Positions 23,537 to 37,529 are shown, numbered from the stretch's first letter. The stretch: 64,000 nt of DNA from Hygrophila difformis (GCA_030278955.1 JAOANR010000006.1:57564915-57628914); one strand, 5' to 3'. The notes: generated by a model from the sequence alone, not told the origin. Numbers and translations: made by a program.

Positions 23537-24023
23537 CAAGCCTGTCGTGGAACAAGCCTGTCGAGAAACAGAAATTGAGTCGCGGACCGTGGGTCCACGA
23601 CAGGAGGATCTCGACAGATAGGTGGGAAATAAGAGAAATGAAATTTTGGAAATTAGGGTTGTCGTGTCGTGGAACAAGGAGTGTGTCGCGGACCATGGGT
23701 CCGCGACAGGTATTCCGCGACACAAGGTATGAAAATCCAACAAAGGGCATAATTCCTGGTCACGGAACATGAAGTGTGTCGCGAACCGTGGGTCCGCGAC
23801 AGGGGTTCCGCGACCAGAGCCCTCCCAGAATAAAATACAAGTATTTGGGTCCTTGGTCGCTAATCAAGTGGTTGTGTCACGGACCGTGGGTCCGCGACAG
23901 GTTTGGTTTGCGACCAAAGATTTTAAAAGATTTATACAACACATGTTCTTGGACACGCATGTCGCTAAACTACCCTCTTGTCGCTGAACGTGGTTCTGCG
24001 ACAAGAAGTGGTTAGCGACCTGG
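23537..24023 (-). repeat. Two-tier palindrome array in LTR2
   Basis: Same five units as in LTR1, shifted by 12,897 bp. The outer arm CTGGTCACGGAAC (near 23756) pairs better with GTTCCGCGACCAG than the LTR1 version does. Confidence 0.85.
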
Positions 24024-24627
24024 GTGTGTTCTGGACACATGTCAGGAAAGTAAGGTGGAACAGGAGCATGCATTGTGTGTGATCTCACCCATTTCAGGTT
24101 TTAAAAACTACATTAAACTAAAAATACCAAATGAAGTTAAATCTAGCTTGAACATGCCTTACACATGAAGGAAAAATGAGACAATATTTATAATAGGTTT
24201 TGCCCTAATCTGGGCTTGATCACTCATAACATGCAACATTATCCAAGGAAAAACATCACCAACAGTGATATAAAATAAAAATAAAGACCAAGCGACCAAC
24301 AGAGAAGGAGATAATGAAAGATCCATGGGGTGTGAAACCCATTTCATGATTTTTGGGACACATTTCAAGAATATTTTCCCATTTATTAAGGAATTTGATA
24401 ATACCCATCATCCTGGATATCACAAACCCTAAAAACAAAGTTTGAAACTGAAAACAAGGTGAAAACTGGCTACCTAAACTACATCTATGCAATAACTAAA
24501 TAATACAGAAAAATTAAAGCTAAACTAAGCTAACCTAAAAACTACCTACAAACTAAGCTCTACACTTGTCTCCAAGAGTGATTTTTCTTGATTCTGTTCA
24601 ACCTTTAGCTCATGGGGATCACCTCAT

Positions 24628-24634
24628 ATTTATA
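24628..24634 (-). promoter_or_regulatory. LTR2 TATA box
   Basis: TATAAAT on the element strand, identical in context to the LTR1 box, with the GTGGAACCCTAGGCCCAT module directly upstream. Confidence 0.6.
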
Positions 24635-24710
24635 GAAGTGGAACCCTAGGCCCATGGGCTTGATTTGAGGCCCACTGTGTCTCAAGACATCACACACATC
24701 ACAACTTTGT

Positions 24711-25009
24711 CGTGGGACAGGGCTGCATGTGGCAAGGCTTCTCGACTGGGTCTTGTGTCTCTATCCATGTCCGTGTCGCTAAAGCATGGACCGCGACAGG
24801 AGTTCCTCGACTGGGGCGTGGCTTGGCCTCCAAGGTGTTGCTGGCGCGGAACCTTGGTCGTGGTCGCGGAACCAGTGTTCCTCGACCAGGGTTCCTCGAC
24901 TGAATGCTCCCAGACTGGTCTCCTTGGTATGTTGCATGCTGGTCGCTAATCTCTCCTGTGTCGCGGAACCATGGTCCTCGACCAGGCTTCCTCGACCAGA
25001 TGTTCCCAG
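24711..25009 (-). repeat. U3 palindrome array in LTR2
   Basis: Same decayed palindrome units as 11814-12112 in LTR1, upstream of the LTR2 TATA box. Confidence 0.75.
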
Positions 25010-25350
25010 ACAGAGCTGAATGGGCCAGATGGGCCGAAGCTATTATTTTTGTGGGCTTTTCTATCTTTCCCATCTTTTTGTATTTCGTGGGCTTGTTTAT
25101 TCTTTTGCCCATCTTTTTGTTTCCTTTTTCTTTTCTTTTCTTTTTCTCATGTTTTTGGATTTTTCTAACATAAATATGTAATAAAATTACATATTTATGC
25201 GTTTTTCATACCAGCTCAATATTTTTACAATTATGCATAAATCAGTCCAATTCAACTGCTTTCTTATTTATTATAAGACCGGAATGCGATCAAATGCCCG
25301 TTTCAGACACGGAAATGGATTGAAAATAATGGTCATTATTGGCCATTATC

Positions 25351-25365
25351 AACATCCTCACATTT
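25351..25365 (-). other. PPT-like motif at the LTR2 junction, internal B
   Basis: AAATGTGAGGATGTT on the element strand, abutting LTR2, which serves as 3' LTR for internal B. Confidence 0.55.
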
Positions 25366-26976
25366 AATACTGATTGTCCCCGAGCAGTCAGAGTCAATGT
25401 TCCTAAGAACACGGACTCTACCTATTCAATTCATTTTCGTGGCTTCAAAAATTTCATTCTTTTTGGATTGGGATAAGACAATAAAAAACTACAAGTATTA
25501 AATCCCCTTGATTGCAGTGTTTAATAAAATGATACTTGCTCACTACATCGGGCCTACAAATCAAACACTATTATCAACCCTTCATGAACATCATGTTTGA
25601 AAGATGTAAGGATTAAAAATGAGAATTAAGGGATGACGTGAACACTCAATGAAACAGAGCCTCACATATAAGAGAATCGGAAAATTCACTCACTCTCAAT
25701 GGGGTTTAATCAGTGAACACTCATAATCAAATTTAATTAAATTATCCCATAAGCTTGCAATCAGACCAACTCGTCATCGGCTCATTTCTTCAAATCGAGA
25801 TCACGAGGTCTTATTTAAGGGTTATAACGGGGCATACGGTTGTAACATTTGGTAGGAAAGGGAATTATTGGGCTAAGAAGTGGCAAGAATTTATTCTATC
25901 ATAACTTGGTATTTTTATTTAAAAATTTATGATCATCATTATTTCTTTCTTTTGCTTTTCTTTTCTATTGCATGACATTAGACTATGTCTAATTTGCTTT
26001 GTCATTTGCAATTTATTGTTGTTGAATAAAGTTCAACTGTTTTTTTTTTTTAAATCGGTTTGTGAGATACCGATGTTCATGACTTTGATGATCGCAAATT
26101 TAATGCCTTTTGATAGAATTTATTCTTGCATACTTGGGTTTGAATATTTTGGTCTTTTTGTAAGGATAGGAATAATATAGAGGGCTTCAAAGAAAAATTA
26201 GGCTTAAGGCTCAAATTGGTTAATCCTAAAGGGTAAATATTTTTGGGTTTGGATTTCAAACGAAGGCCAAAAATTTGGGTTTTTCTAAGTGCCTCGATCA
26301 TATGCTCGATTTTTGGAATATGGCATAGTCTTGAATCGGTCCCAATCGCAAGTTCTAGTTTCCTTTAATCAAACTGATTCACACATCAAAGAAAATAAAT
26401 GAGTAAAAGTGACTCATGGCTCAAATCTCACAAGGTTGGGTTGATTCATGTCATACGATATTCTCAAATTTAATCAGAGCTTAATTCTAACACTCTATTC
26501 AATCAAGATCTCTAACATGCAGATCTATTACCCAATAAGCTGATCGCATCATTAAATTTTTATAGCTCAAAACCTTAGGAATTCATTTCATGCATGTTCT
26601 CAATTATATTATCCCAATTTAAAAGTTTGAAAATTTAATCATAAGCCTAAATTCAACATGTGAATTTAGAGCAAATTTATGCACATTTTGCTGGTTATTT
26701 AATTTAAAGCAGTAAAGAGGCACTGTTGACATACGGAGCATGTCAATAGCATATTTTTGGCCTGACAGTCACTTATTCATCTTGGACTGTCCGACATCTT
26801 TTCAGAAATAAAAGAACCAACAGAAACAAAGAGTGTCGTTGGGGCTGCAAAATCCCAATCTGAAAGCAGTAATTATATCAATTACAAGAGATTTCATTTG
26901 CAAACAAATCTATCTTGCATGAACGAATCGAAATTCTCTTATATGATATTTACAATTAAGCTAAAAAATGATGGAG
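25366..26976. other. Internal B, 3' untranslated stretch
   Basis: Near-identical copy of 12469-14077. AT-rich, with no credible gene. Confidence 0.5.
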
Positions 26977-29900
26977 TCAGGAATCGCCATCTTTCTTCTC
27001 ATCCGATCTCTTGGAGGAGCCAACTTCATCAGGGATCTTCTTGAGCAAGGTTTGCATGATCTGATTTTGACTGAGGATCAGTGATTCCACCATCTTTTGA
27101 TTTCTCTCTTCTTTTTCTAGCATCATCATTCTGAATTCTTCGTCTCTCTTTTCCTTCTCCAACTTCTCCTTCCGTTTCTCTTCCTTTTCTCTCCTACGCT
27201 CTTGGCGTTCTTCTTCAGCCCTCTTTCTCTGTTCCTCATGACTTGTCATAATGGCATCTGTCATAGACTTCATTCCTTCGAGCATAGATTGACTCATCCT
27301 GCTCATCATCTCGAATGCTTGGGAATCAGCCGGAAACTGAGATACATTCTGGCTTTGAGGTGTCTGCGCTTGAGTAGGAAACGGGGATGCCGGAGTAGGA
27401 AAAGGCATCTCTGTTTGCTCTTGCTGAGATCTCTCTTGTGCTGTAGTAGAAGGTCCCGCATCAGTACGGGCTTGCTTTGTTCCCTTCTTTTCCCTTGGCG
27501 GTCTACTCCTCTTTTTTGGTGCTTGCCTTCCGGATATGAATGAGGATTGAGCATCTGAATCGCCTCCACCATACAGCTGGGGAAAAGAGTATCTAATTCG
27601 TTCTGTCAGAGGCAACCTTGGCACGCTGATGGGAGGGTTTATCTTCACGGTGTCGTCCCCTGCAAATGCGCTCAAGTCGACGTTCTGGGCAACACAGATT
27701 CTTCTTATTAAGTTCGGGTAGCACAAAGCCTGCCTGTCCTCTAACCGCGCTACTATGACATCAAATACATGCCTTCCTACGTTCAACTTTGCTCCGCTCC
27801 ACATTCGTGCGAATCCCATCAGAACACTCCCAGATGTGTTGTGTGGGTGCGAGTTGGGCCGAATCTTTGACATGTAAAATTCGTAGGTTGGCATGAAATG
27901 CATTCGTAAGAAGTTGGTATCAAAAGTGTGCCCTGGGGCGGTGATTCTTGTCATGCTGTTGGCCACGGTTGCATACTTTGCATACTCCTTTGTCTTGGCC
28001 CTCTTTACCATGATTTCTTCAGGGGGAAACTCACTCATGATGTCCGGGGTTCCAAAGAATTGATTCAACCATTCTGGTGAGATGTCTATTACATGGCCCC
28101 GGATCCAAGTTGTTCTGTTGGCGGCATTGATATTGCAAAAGAATTCTCTTGTCAACTCAACAAAGCCATCTTCGTCATGATGCAGCATAAAATTTCCCCA
28201 TTCTTGATTTCTGTAAAAGGTTTCGACAGTGAGATGAAGCAAGGCATCCTGTCTGAACCCTTTATCAGGCACTATCATCTTCTGTAGCTTTGCATACAGT
28301 TCTGCTCTTTCCTTGCTACCATTAAACTTAATCTGCACTTCTTCTTCACTTAGCTGCTTCTCTTTCTCATACTGTTTCGATCCCATCCTTTGCCTCACAG
28401 AGTTCTCAGACCAAAACTCTACTGGCCGAATAGATCCGACTGATTCATCGTCGCTCGAGTGCCAATCTGTTTGGTCATCAACCTCCTGCGGTTGCTCATT
28501 CATCGGAACAGCTTCACGTGCCCTCTGACTCGATTCTCCATAAGCTGTCTCTTCTCCAAGCTCCTCCCCGTCTTTGCTAATCCGTGCAGATTGTCCGACA
28601 GGACGTTGGAAAATGGGCGCCAACTGCTCCATAAATTCATTCTCTCCTGCATGGCTTCCTCTCTATCGTCAGCCATGTCCTGTGGTTCATTCGCTTTGGT
28701 CTGTGGCTCTACAAGTCTTTGTTGCTCAACGGCTTTTTCCTTTAACAAATCCGCCAATGTGACTGGGTTCGTGGGAGTTTCAGCAGTTCTGATCACAGCT
28801 TCGATTCTGGCAGTGCCCACAAGTGGATCAACAATTCGGGATGCCTCTGTCTGGTAACGAATCTGTTCAGGCCCCTCTCCTTGGTCGATCCTTGCTTCGA
28901 TCTGCTTATTCAGCCTGTTCCTTATGTCTCCCACGATTGTTTCCCTGTCGTGAGCAGTGGGGCCAGTCCAAGCAGGAGGTTGTTCTTCTTTGATTTTCAG
29001 TCCAGTTCCCTCTTTTCCGCCTGTGATCATTAAATCATCATCGCCTTCCCGTCCAACTTCCCCAGTTCCTTCAGACTTTCTGGCTTCTAAATCAGCTTGA
29101 AGTTTTTCAACAACTTCTCTGTCATGCGCTTCTTTCTTTTTCTTTTCCTCTTCAGCCCTGGTCTGCTGAATATTCTTTCTTATCTGGTCCTCCTCCGCAG
29201 CTTTCCTTGCTCTTTCAGCTCGTTCCTGCTCACTTAACTTATCCACTCCTGAACCACCTGTTCCTTGATCAAGCAGACCAGCTAATGCAAGTTCATCATT
29301 TTGCATTTTCCGGGCCAGTTCAGCATCTTGAGCAATCAGTTCTTTTCTTTTAGGCGGTGGAGGTGGCATTGGTCTCTTGCCTCTGTCCTTGGGATCCGTA
29401 GGTGCTGCCACTTTCCTAACAGTTGGTTCAGGTTCATTGATCACCACTTTCTTTTCCGGAGCTCTTGCTGTTTTATCTTTTTCAGCAGATTTTATTAATC
29501 TTCTTCTCATTCCAGGTTGAGGCACGGGCTGATCTCCGGGTGCAACAGCAGTAGAAGATGTTTGCTTGGGTGGGATGGGTGGATCAGTGGCGGCAGGTGC
29601 TGCAGCAGATGTTGGCATTTCAGACTGAGTTGGCTGTACTGAAGTCTGAACTGTTTCTTGTTGTACCACCGGCTCGGTGGTAGCAGCTTCCTGCACTTCG
29701 GTTTGCCCTCTTGGCGGCAAAGCTGAAGCTTGTACTGCTGGCTGGGTAGGCTGTGGGTTGGCTTCAGGAGGAGTGGAAAAGTAGGCATCGATCTCAGCGT
29801 CTGGATCTTCCTGATTTTCTTGTTGCGTTTCTTCCTGAGCTTCCTGAGTCCCGAACAACCTGTGTGCAAATCTCAGATAATCGTGCACAAATGTCTGACT

Positions 29901-31167
29901 TGTGATCCGTACCAGTTTGAACTCCCATGCCTTCTTGATTCGTGTGCAAAACAAACTTCTGATTTTATGGTTATAATGCATGACCTTCATTCTGTTTCCC
30001 TCCTTCCCATATTTCAGGGCTTCACTATCCATTTCCATGAGGAGTTCAAGATATGAAGTTCTGTATTGCTCCATCATGGTGTTGATCATATCCCTTTCCA
30101 GCTCTTCTGTCACATAAGTCATTCTTTGCGCTACATCGTACTTCAGATATTCCCCTGCCTCGGCCTTAGTCATCAATCTGAGTTGCGTCTTTTTATCTGT
30201 CATCACTGACCAATTGTGGTGCTGCACCTCATAAAGGGCTTTCTCCCTTAATTCTCTGATGTGCTCGGGAAATCCAGGATCTACCTCATTTCCCTTCTCA
30301 ATTGGTCTCGTCTGGCCGAACCGCTTGTTTATGAAAATCATTTCAAAGTTATCCTCATCTGGCAGGGTCAATCCTTTATCCAATCTTTCTTGTGTTATGA
30401 ACCCTTTGCCTTTGCCCCACAGATGTGCCATCTCATGCCATTCCTTCCGAGCTGCATTGATTTCTTCTTTGAACTTGTTCAGCATGGTAGAGTTCCTTTC
30501 TGCGTTGAACTCCTCAATTCTCCACAGCTTGTGGAGCAGGTTGTAACTCATTTCCCTATGCCTTTGCTTAGCCTGCTTGGTTACCCATTTCTGCTCTTCT
30601 CTGCCCATGTTATCAAATAACCGTGGGTTCCAAATGCAGGGGAAGGCTTCATGCATTGAGATGGCTCCCTTTCCCAATATTTGGCTCACCGGTAAAGGTC
30701 TTTCCACAAACTGCAATCGTACTTGAGGATCTATGGGTTGATCGGGAATGAGTATATCATAATTCGAGATATCGATTCCCACTGTTCCATCTTCTAGATG
30801 ACGTTGCCAGACGGCTGTGTGTATCTGGAACTTCAGTGTGATCCTCTCCAGATGTACTTCGGGTGTCATTATGGAATCATTCGGGGCATGATCTGTCATT
30901 AGTTCCCAAAACTTCAACATGTGATAAGAAAAATCCCTTTCTATGTTTGTCAGAGCGGTTGATCTATCTGCAGGAGGGATGTTTACGTCCCATCCGGGCC
31001 TTAATGATAACTCAGCTTGGGTGCCCTGGTCCAACGGTACACTGTACACGCTTATCAGTGCTTCCCTGAGCTTTTTGATCTGGGTTCTGTTCGCAGAGGC
31101 TTCTATTGCTGCCTGATGTAGAGTGCAATCAGGCAGTCCAAGTGCCGACTTAATCACTTTCTCGTTC
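26977..31167 (-). pseudogene. Giant-element accessory ORF, exon 2, copy B
   Basis: Same gene as 14078-18270. Copy B lacks both copy A lesions: it reads through CAG where copy A has TAG, and has the shorter T run near 27187. It has instead lost one T near 28646, which shifts the frame between a segment of about 860 codons and a 551-codon distal segment. The putative plant transposon protein-like domain is intact in the distal segment (about 27720-28340). A few replacement differences from copy A are scattered (for example Ala/Val, Pro/Ser, Asp/Glu). Each copy is thus broken at a different place, so the ancestor was open throughout. Confidence 0.8.
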
Positions 31168-32557
31168 CTAAAAAATATAGGAAGTATTAGCTCCACTCAA
31201 GTTTTTATGTTTTTCGAGGATCAGGTTTCAAGTTAAAAATCAACATCCTCACATTTTGAGCTTTGCTTGAAATGTGATTTATTTGATCAGTACTCAAAAC
31301 TTTATCAAAAGGCAGATGCCATAATTAAAAAAAGTCTAAGTCATTGGACTTAGAGAAATTTTTAGTGGCTATTGGGCCCAAAAAGTTTGATTTTTAATTT
31401 TATTAAACAAGCTTGAGGCACTTGTTGAAAGATGGAATGAGATGAGAATGACGGGACTGGATGCTCGAAATTGGAATGTGCAGTGGAGACGTGGCGTAAT
31501 GGATTTGCAAACTCCGAATTGCTCGGGCTGTCTTTGGACAGTTGAAACATTCAAGAGGGGGTGCAAACACTATTTTTAGTTTTTAAATGGTTGACTTGTT
31601 TTATTTAATGAAAAAAAGTGGGATGTGTGGGGTCCCAATTTTTGGATTTTGAAAACGATAGCAGTTTTAAGTGGCAAAAGTTACTGCTACTTCAACTCAC
31701 ACATTTAGTTCCATTGGGAACCAAAACACACTTGTCAACCAAAATTCCTAACAACTATTTTTGTCTTTTTGTGAAAAAGTGAAATCAGGAAAAAGGGGTG
31801 TTGGGGTGTGCACAGGGGCTGCTGAAAAGGGGATTGGGTGCACTGGGATTGCCACAAACAAACACACAACCACTTTTTCAACTTGCAGTGCATACATATA
31901 CAGGACACCCACAAGGAAAACAGCATTAAATGATCTCTAAGGCATGCAAACAACATGAACACTTAAACAGATTTCACAGCCATGCTAACACCCTTCATGC
32001 TTCAAAAACCTCAAGCTCAACCAAACTGGCATGCTTTATCTAGTCTAAAATAACAATCATGAGTCATCAACAACACTAACCTATTCAGAAATAACCCAGT
32101 GTTCATTGAAAGACAAAATTGATTCAAACTTCTCAAACATAGCAGATACATAATTCAAACATGCTCAAAGACAACATTGCAATAGGGCATAGCAAAGCAT
32201 GATGTGGATATCGAACAAACTGTGAACCTTTAAAAACTCGACAATGGAGGAAATTACCCCCTGTCGAACCCTAAGGTTTTGGCTATGTTCTCTAGATAAC
32301 CCAGGCTCTTAAAATCAAATATCTAAACAACCCCTAACATTCCTCACCAACACAAACCGAATGCCCACCCCCTCAATCATGCTCGCCCTACACCCATCGT
32401 GACATAGGATTCACATAATCAATGCCCACAACTAACAATCCTCAAAACCAAACTCAAACAGTGGAGAAGTAACACATGGAAACCCATTTACACACTATCG
32501 TGAGTCAGAACACGAAAATCCCCAAAATCGCGAAAACAGGGGCCCGAGAATGCTTAC
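31168..32557 (-). other. Predicted 1390-bp intron of the accessory gene, copy B
   Basis: Same donor (GTAAGC, 32557-32552) and acceptor (AG at 31169-31168) as copy A, and the same length. Contains the PPT-like motif at 31242-31256. Confidence 0.6.
31242..31276 (-). other. Second copy of the PPT-like motif with hairpin, copy B
   Basis: Identical to 18345-18379. Confidence 0.55.
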
Positions 32558-32601
32558 CAGGGTTCGGTATGCTTTGGAGATGATGAAGATGATGGTTCCA
32601 T
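32558..32601 (-). CDS. Giant-element accessory gene, predicted exon 1, copy B
   Basis: Identical 44-nt exon to 19661-19704, starting at the ATG at 32601. Phase with exon 2 (31167) is conserved. Confidence 0.55.
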
Positions 32602-32753
32602 GGCGACAATCGGACAGAGTTTCGCCTGAGTTTGGTCGGAAGTGGGTTGCGAAGAACACGGTGGTGTGCTTCGGGAGAGGCAGTTTCAGAGGAGAGGATT
32701 TCGAAAAAAATCTAAGTGTTGGAAGTGTAGGGAGGAAGAGGGAGAAGAGGGGG

Positions 32754-32792
32754 TTTAAATACTGATGGGCCAGTCGTGGAACCCTAGCCCAT
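32754..32792 (-). promoter_or_regulatory. Putative internal promoter of the accessory gene, copy B
   Basis: TATTTAAA (32761-32754) with the GTGGAACCCTAGCCCAT module just upstream, as in copy A. Confidence 0.5.
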
Positions 32793-33174
32793 TGTCGCGG
32801 AACAGGGTTCCTTGACTGGGCTCGGCGACATTAGAGGTGTCGCGGAGTATGGCATTTGGTCGCGGAGCAACGCTCCTCGACTAGGGGTATCGTGACCGAG
32901 TTGGAGAGAGAAAGGGGTTAAGTGCAAATCGTGTCGCGGAACTGGTACCCGGTCGCGGAACAGTGGTCCGCGACACGGTGTATCGCGACCGCGACAAGCA
33001 TTACTCAGGGACAAGTGAAATCTGGTCGCGGAAGTGAGCCGGGTCGCGGGGCAGTGTCCCGCGACAAAGTGGCCATTCCGCGACACAGACTTCACTATAA
33101 GGGGGAAATTGTGTCGCGATTCTCCTTTTGGGCGCGGGGCAGTGTCCCGCGACACAGAAGGGATTCCGCGACAT
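32770..33174 (-). repeat. Two-tier palindrome array in internal B leader
   Basis: Copy of the array at 19873-20277. One arm reads TATCGCGACC (about 32982) where copy A has TATTGCGACC, a CG/TG difference. Confidence 0.85.
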
Positions 33175-33531
33175 TTTTATTTTGAATTTTCAAATTTTCA
33201 ACGGACTGGGCCCGATTGTGATGTTTGGGCCTGAGTCCATTTTATTTGCCTTGGGTTTGAATTAATTCAGTCCAAGTAAATTCAAAATATTGGGCTGGAA
33301 TTTAAATCAATCTACTTGCACAAAATTAGGTCGGGTCAGCTCCATTTATCTGCGAAATTTATTCCGGATTTTAAATTGCTTTAAATTCCGAGAATCTTTT
33401 CTTAGATTTGTGGAATTTACCCAACCAAGAACCTGGTTTTCCATGCTATTTTTCTGCTCCTTCTTTTTGATGGTTCCGGAATTCCTGCAAAGTAGATAAA
33501 TACCCGATTGGTTAGGTTTTCTCCTCAAATA

Positions 33532-33568
33532 AACATCCTCACATTTAGAGTCTTAGTACTCTAAATGT
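33532..33568 (-). other. Third copy of the PPT-like motif with hairpin, copy B
   Basis: Identical to 20635-20671. Confidence 0.6.
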
Positions 33569-33675
33569 TTAATTGATTTGAGGGTACTTCTCCGTTCTGA
33601 AACAAATAGATAAGCTACACTAGCTAGCTATGAGTAATCAGGAGTGTAATTCTCTTAATAAACGACGCTGCATCC

Positions 33676-33693
33676 TCCCCGGCAACGGCGCCA
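33676..33693 (-). other. Primer-binding site, internal B (Tat/Ogre type)
   Basis: TGGCGCCGTTGCCGGGGA on the element strand, adjacent to LTR3, the 5' LTR of the whole array. Confidence 0.9.
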
Positions 33694-36432
33694 TGAAACT
33701 TTTGACAATTTCGTCACACGAGTATTTCTAAAATATCCCAGGTTAAATTTATTAAATAAAAAGAGTTATAAGTCGTGGGAAAGGGGTTTAAGGATATATT
33801 CCACTTTTTATTACTCATGAGAGTAAAATTTGAGTTCAAGTGGCATTACGAACCTCCCCGGCATGAAATCTCTGACAATTTCATGCCTTGAAGATCCTTG
33901 CCATGAAACTTTTGACAAGTTCTCTCTTCATGAGTATTTTCTGAAAAATCGTAATCCTGGTTTTCAATTTTATTTAATGAAACCAATTTATGATGGCGGA
34001 GTTGGGATTAGGGATATATTTATAGGTTGTCACGTTTTTATTACTCGTGTTAAGAAACTGTGGCCCGAAAGCGCACGGTGTCAAAAATTGCAGTAATTTA
34101 TAGTAAGACCGGATCGTTCACTGGAGGATGTGCGATAGAAGCAGGGCCCACGTCGTTTACTAAGATTTTCCACTCGGTTACTCAATTCAAGTTTGTGTTT
34201 TGACTATCAACTACTTGACAGAATTTAAACTAAGTTATGAAAGCGATAGAATAAAGCAGGTAAAATCATTCTAGGAGGCGAATTAAACAATATCTAAGAA
34301 AGCAATAAAATTAATCTAAGATAGCGGTTAAAATTATTCTAAGAAAGCAGATTTAAAATATGACAGAAGGGACAGGAAGAAAAGAATAAAGATTGGACAA
34401 GATTCAGATGAAAACACAGTTAAACTTCCAATTTAATACACAGATCTTAGCTTGGGATAATCCTTTCAGTTAGCTAACTCTCATGCTCTCTATACCATGT
34501 TCCCTTTAACAGACAGGTACTTACAGCAAGAGTTTACATGCTCTTAAGAAAACAAACTCTAAGATACCACAAACTTATAACTCCTCTTGCAATGCCTTGC
34601 GAGAGTATGTTAGCCATCTGTGGTGGACAAGAAACACCTGACAAATCACTTATTGAAGTATCAAGTACTGCTATCATTCCCCCATGTCACGCCCAAGGAT
34701 TCTAATTAAGCCCTGAACTATCCCTTAACTCTCAGTCCTAGTAGCAGTTACACAACTCTCAATACAACCGAGTGACCTCTAACGAAAGCATTTAAAAGAA
34801 AGCGGTAAAAGAAAGCGGTAAAGAAAGCATTTAAAATCCTATCACTCGGAGGTTTTTGAAAGTCTGACCCTGGTAGTAAAAGAAAGCCCCCAGTCAGAAT
34901 GACCGGACGTGGATCAAGAATTCCCGGCTCTCGGTGAACCGCTCGCAGTGTTCACTTCCTTCCGGATGGTTATGAGATACAAACTAATGAAATAAACTAA
35001 TAAATTAGTTCATCCCGGATGCACTCACTCAGGACTCAAAAATAGGCTTTGGCAGAAGAGGATAGCAGTTGAAAGAATACTCAACCCTATCTTAGAAAGT
35101 AACCAAGGCCCGAATGTTGTTCCTCTAGTATTATCTGTCACACCTCATCTGAATCCAAGTGGACTCTGAGTCAGTGCAATATTTAATATAAGATTTCCAA
35201 CATACAGCAATTCTGGAAAATAATAGATGTTTGAAAATCATTCCCTAAACAGGTACTAGACTCTCAATAAGAACACAGACCCTTTCAGTCTAGGTGAGAC
35301 CTAATCGCTGACTCTGCTTCTAATTTCCCAAAATCAATCCTCAGTAGAATATGAATTAGTCATAGCAGAGGAATTTATCCCTTACTAAGATCCGGATTTT
35401 ATAAATGAATTTTTGTTGGAAATTTATTGTGAGACATCTGATTAAAATCAAGACTCCTATGTCCAAGGGAAGGATCCCAAAATAATTAGACCACAATATT
35501 TACATAATAATATCATGCATAATTTTATAGAGAAGTGCAAAATTAAATTAACCCAAAATATAAGGTGGGTTTAGACAGAAGTTGGAACACAACGATGAAA
35601 TAGCCGGAGATGAGAATAATTTATTTGGCTAAAAAGATGGCAAAAATAACAGGGGTTATCTGGACTGCAAACATCTGCTGTTCAGGTCCCAACTATTCCA
35701 GGTGAAATGGTTTTAGACAGCAGAAAACCTTAATTGATAGTGATCGCTATCACCAAGATTTCTACTATCTGAGAAATGAGAGAAAAACCTACATGTTCTC
35801 TTACTGTAAAACTATTCAAACAATGTTGATCGACACCGTTTGATAATGGTACAGCTCGAAATTCAGGGTTTGAAATTAAGATAAATAATTAGAAACTGTA
35901 TCAGGATAGGAGTCAGCTGAGCAGCTATTATAATCCCGGATAGACGAACCGCCAAGGCTTCCACCGACCACTATCCGGACCATGCAAAGTAACATCTAGT
36001 AATTAATATACAGACTACGAGCTAGTTACCTGTGTGGGAATACCCGCCAACATTAGTCTGTTATATTTCTTACTAGCTGTTTCACACAACACGGAAAAGA
36101 CAAAATAAATAAAAGAAAATATTTTCGGGTCATCTTGTATGAAAGACATTGGTTTCTCATGCAAGGGTATGGAATTAAATCCATAATTACTCATTATGTC
36201 TAAATAATCACTCATTCCATAATTAATTAATTAATTACAGTCCGGATTATATACTTAGATCATTAGAGTTTAATTTTTTTATAGAAGAGTCTTTTAATGG
36301 TAATTGAACAAAGCTCTTTATATCAAAATAATCATGGGTTGAGATCATTGGATTTCAACCTCAAAATATTAATATAAAGGTTCAATTAATTAATGGGGTG
36401 AGATGGAGAATAAAAATTTGGCAAAAAGGTGC

Positions 36433-36918
36433 CAAGCCTGTCGTGGAACAAGCCTGTCGAGAAACAGAAATTGAGTCGCGGACCGTGGGTCCACGACAGG
36501 AGGATCTCGACAGATAGGTGGGAAATAAGAGAAATGAAATTTTGGAAATTAGGGTTGTCGTGTCGTGGAACAAGGAGTGTGTCGCGGACCATGGGTCCGC
36601 GACAGGTATTCCGCGACACAAGGTATGAAAATCCAACAAAGGGCATAATTCCTGGTCACGGAACATGAAGTGTGTCGCGAACCGTGGGTCCGCGACAGGG
36701 GTTCCGCGACCAGAGCCCTCCCAGAATAAAATACAAGTATTTAGGTCCTTGGTCGCTAATCAAGTGGTTGTGTCACGGACCGTGGTCCGCGACAGGTTTG
36801 GTTTGCGACCAAAGATTTTAAAAGATTTATACAACACATGTTCTTGGACACGCATGTCGCTAAACTACCCTCTTGTCGCTGAACGTGGTTCTGCGACAAG
36901 AAGTGGTTAGCGACCTGG
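36433..36918 (-). repeat. Two-tier palindrome array in LTR3
   Basis: Same units as in LTR1. The fourth inner hairpin has lost one loop or stem G (ACCGTGGTCC instead of ACCGTGGGTCC) near 36784. Confidence 0.85.
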
Positions 36919-37522
36919 GTGTGTTCTGGACACATGTCAGGAAAGTAAGGTGGAACAGGAGCATGCATTGTGTGTGATCTCACCCATTTCAGGTTTTAAA
37001 AACTACATTAAACTAAAAATACCAAATGAAGTTAAATCTAGCTTGAACATGCCTTACACATGAAGGAAAAATGAGACAATATTTAAAATAGGTTTTGCCC
37101 TAATCTGGGCTTGATCACTCATAACATGCAACATTATCCAAGGAAAAACATCACCAACAGTGATATAAAATAAAAATAAAGACCAAGCGACCAACAGAGA
37201 AGGAGATAATGAAAGATCCATGGGGTGTGAAACCCATTTCATGATTTTTGGGACACATTTCAAGAATATTTTCCCATTTATTAAGGAATTTGATAATACC
37301 CATCATCCTGGATATCACAAACCCTAAAAACAAAGTTTGAAACTGAAAACAAGGTGAAAACTGGCTACCTAAACTACATCTATGCAATAATTAAATAATA
37401 CAGAAAAATTAAAGCTAAACTAAGCTAACCTAAAAACTACCTACAAACTAAGCTCTACACTTGTCTCCAAGAGTGATTTTTCTTGATTCTGTTCAACCTT
37501 TAGCTCATGGGGATCACCTCAT

Positions 37523-37529
37523 ATTTATA
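37523..37529 (-). promoter_or_regulatory. LTR3 TATA box (promoter of the full array)
   Basis: TATAAAT on the element strand with the same upstream module. As the 5' LTR, this would drive the genomic transcript. Confidence 0.6.

Larger units (their letters stand above)
20797..25351 (-). repeat. Giant-element LTR2 (middle), 4555 bp
   Basis: Shares nearly all its differences from LTR1 with LTR3: the two small insertions near 21112 and 21905, and many substitutions. Like LTR1 it holds two palindrome arrays (23537-24023 and 24711-25009) and a TATA box (24628-24634). Confidence 0.92.
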
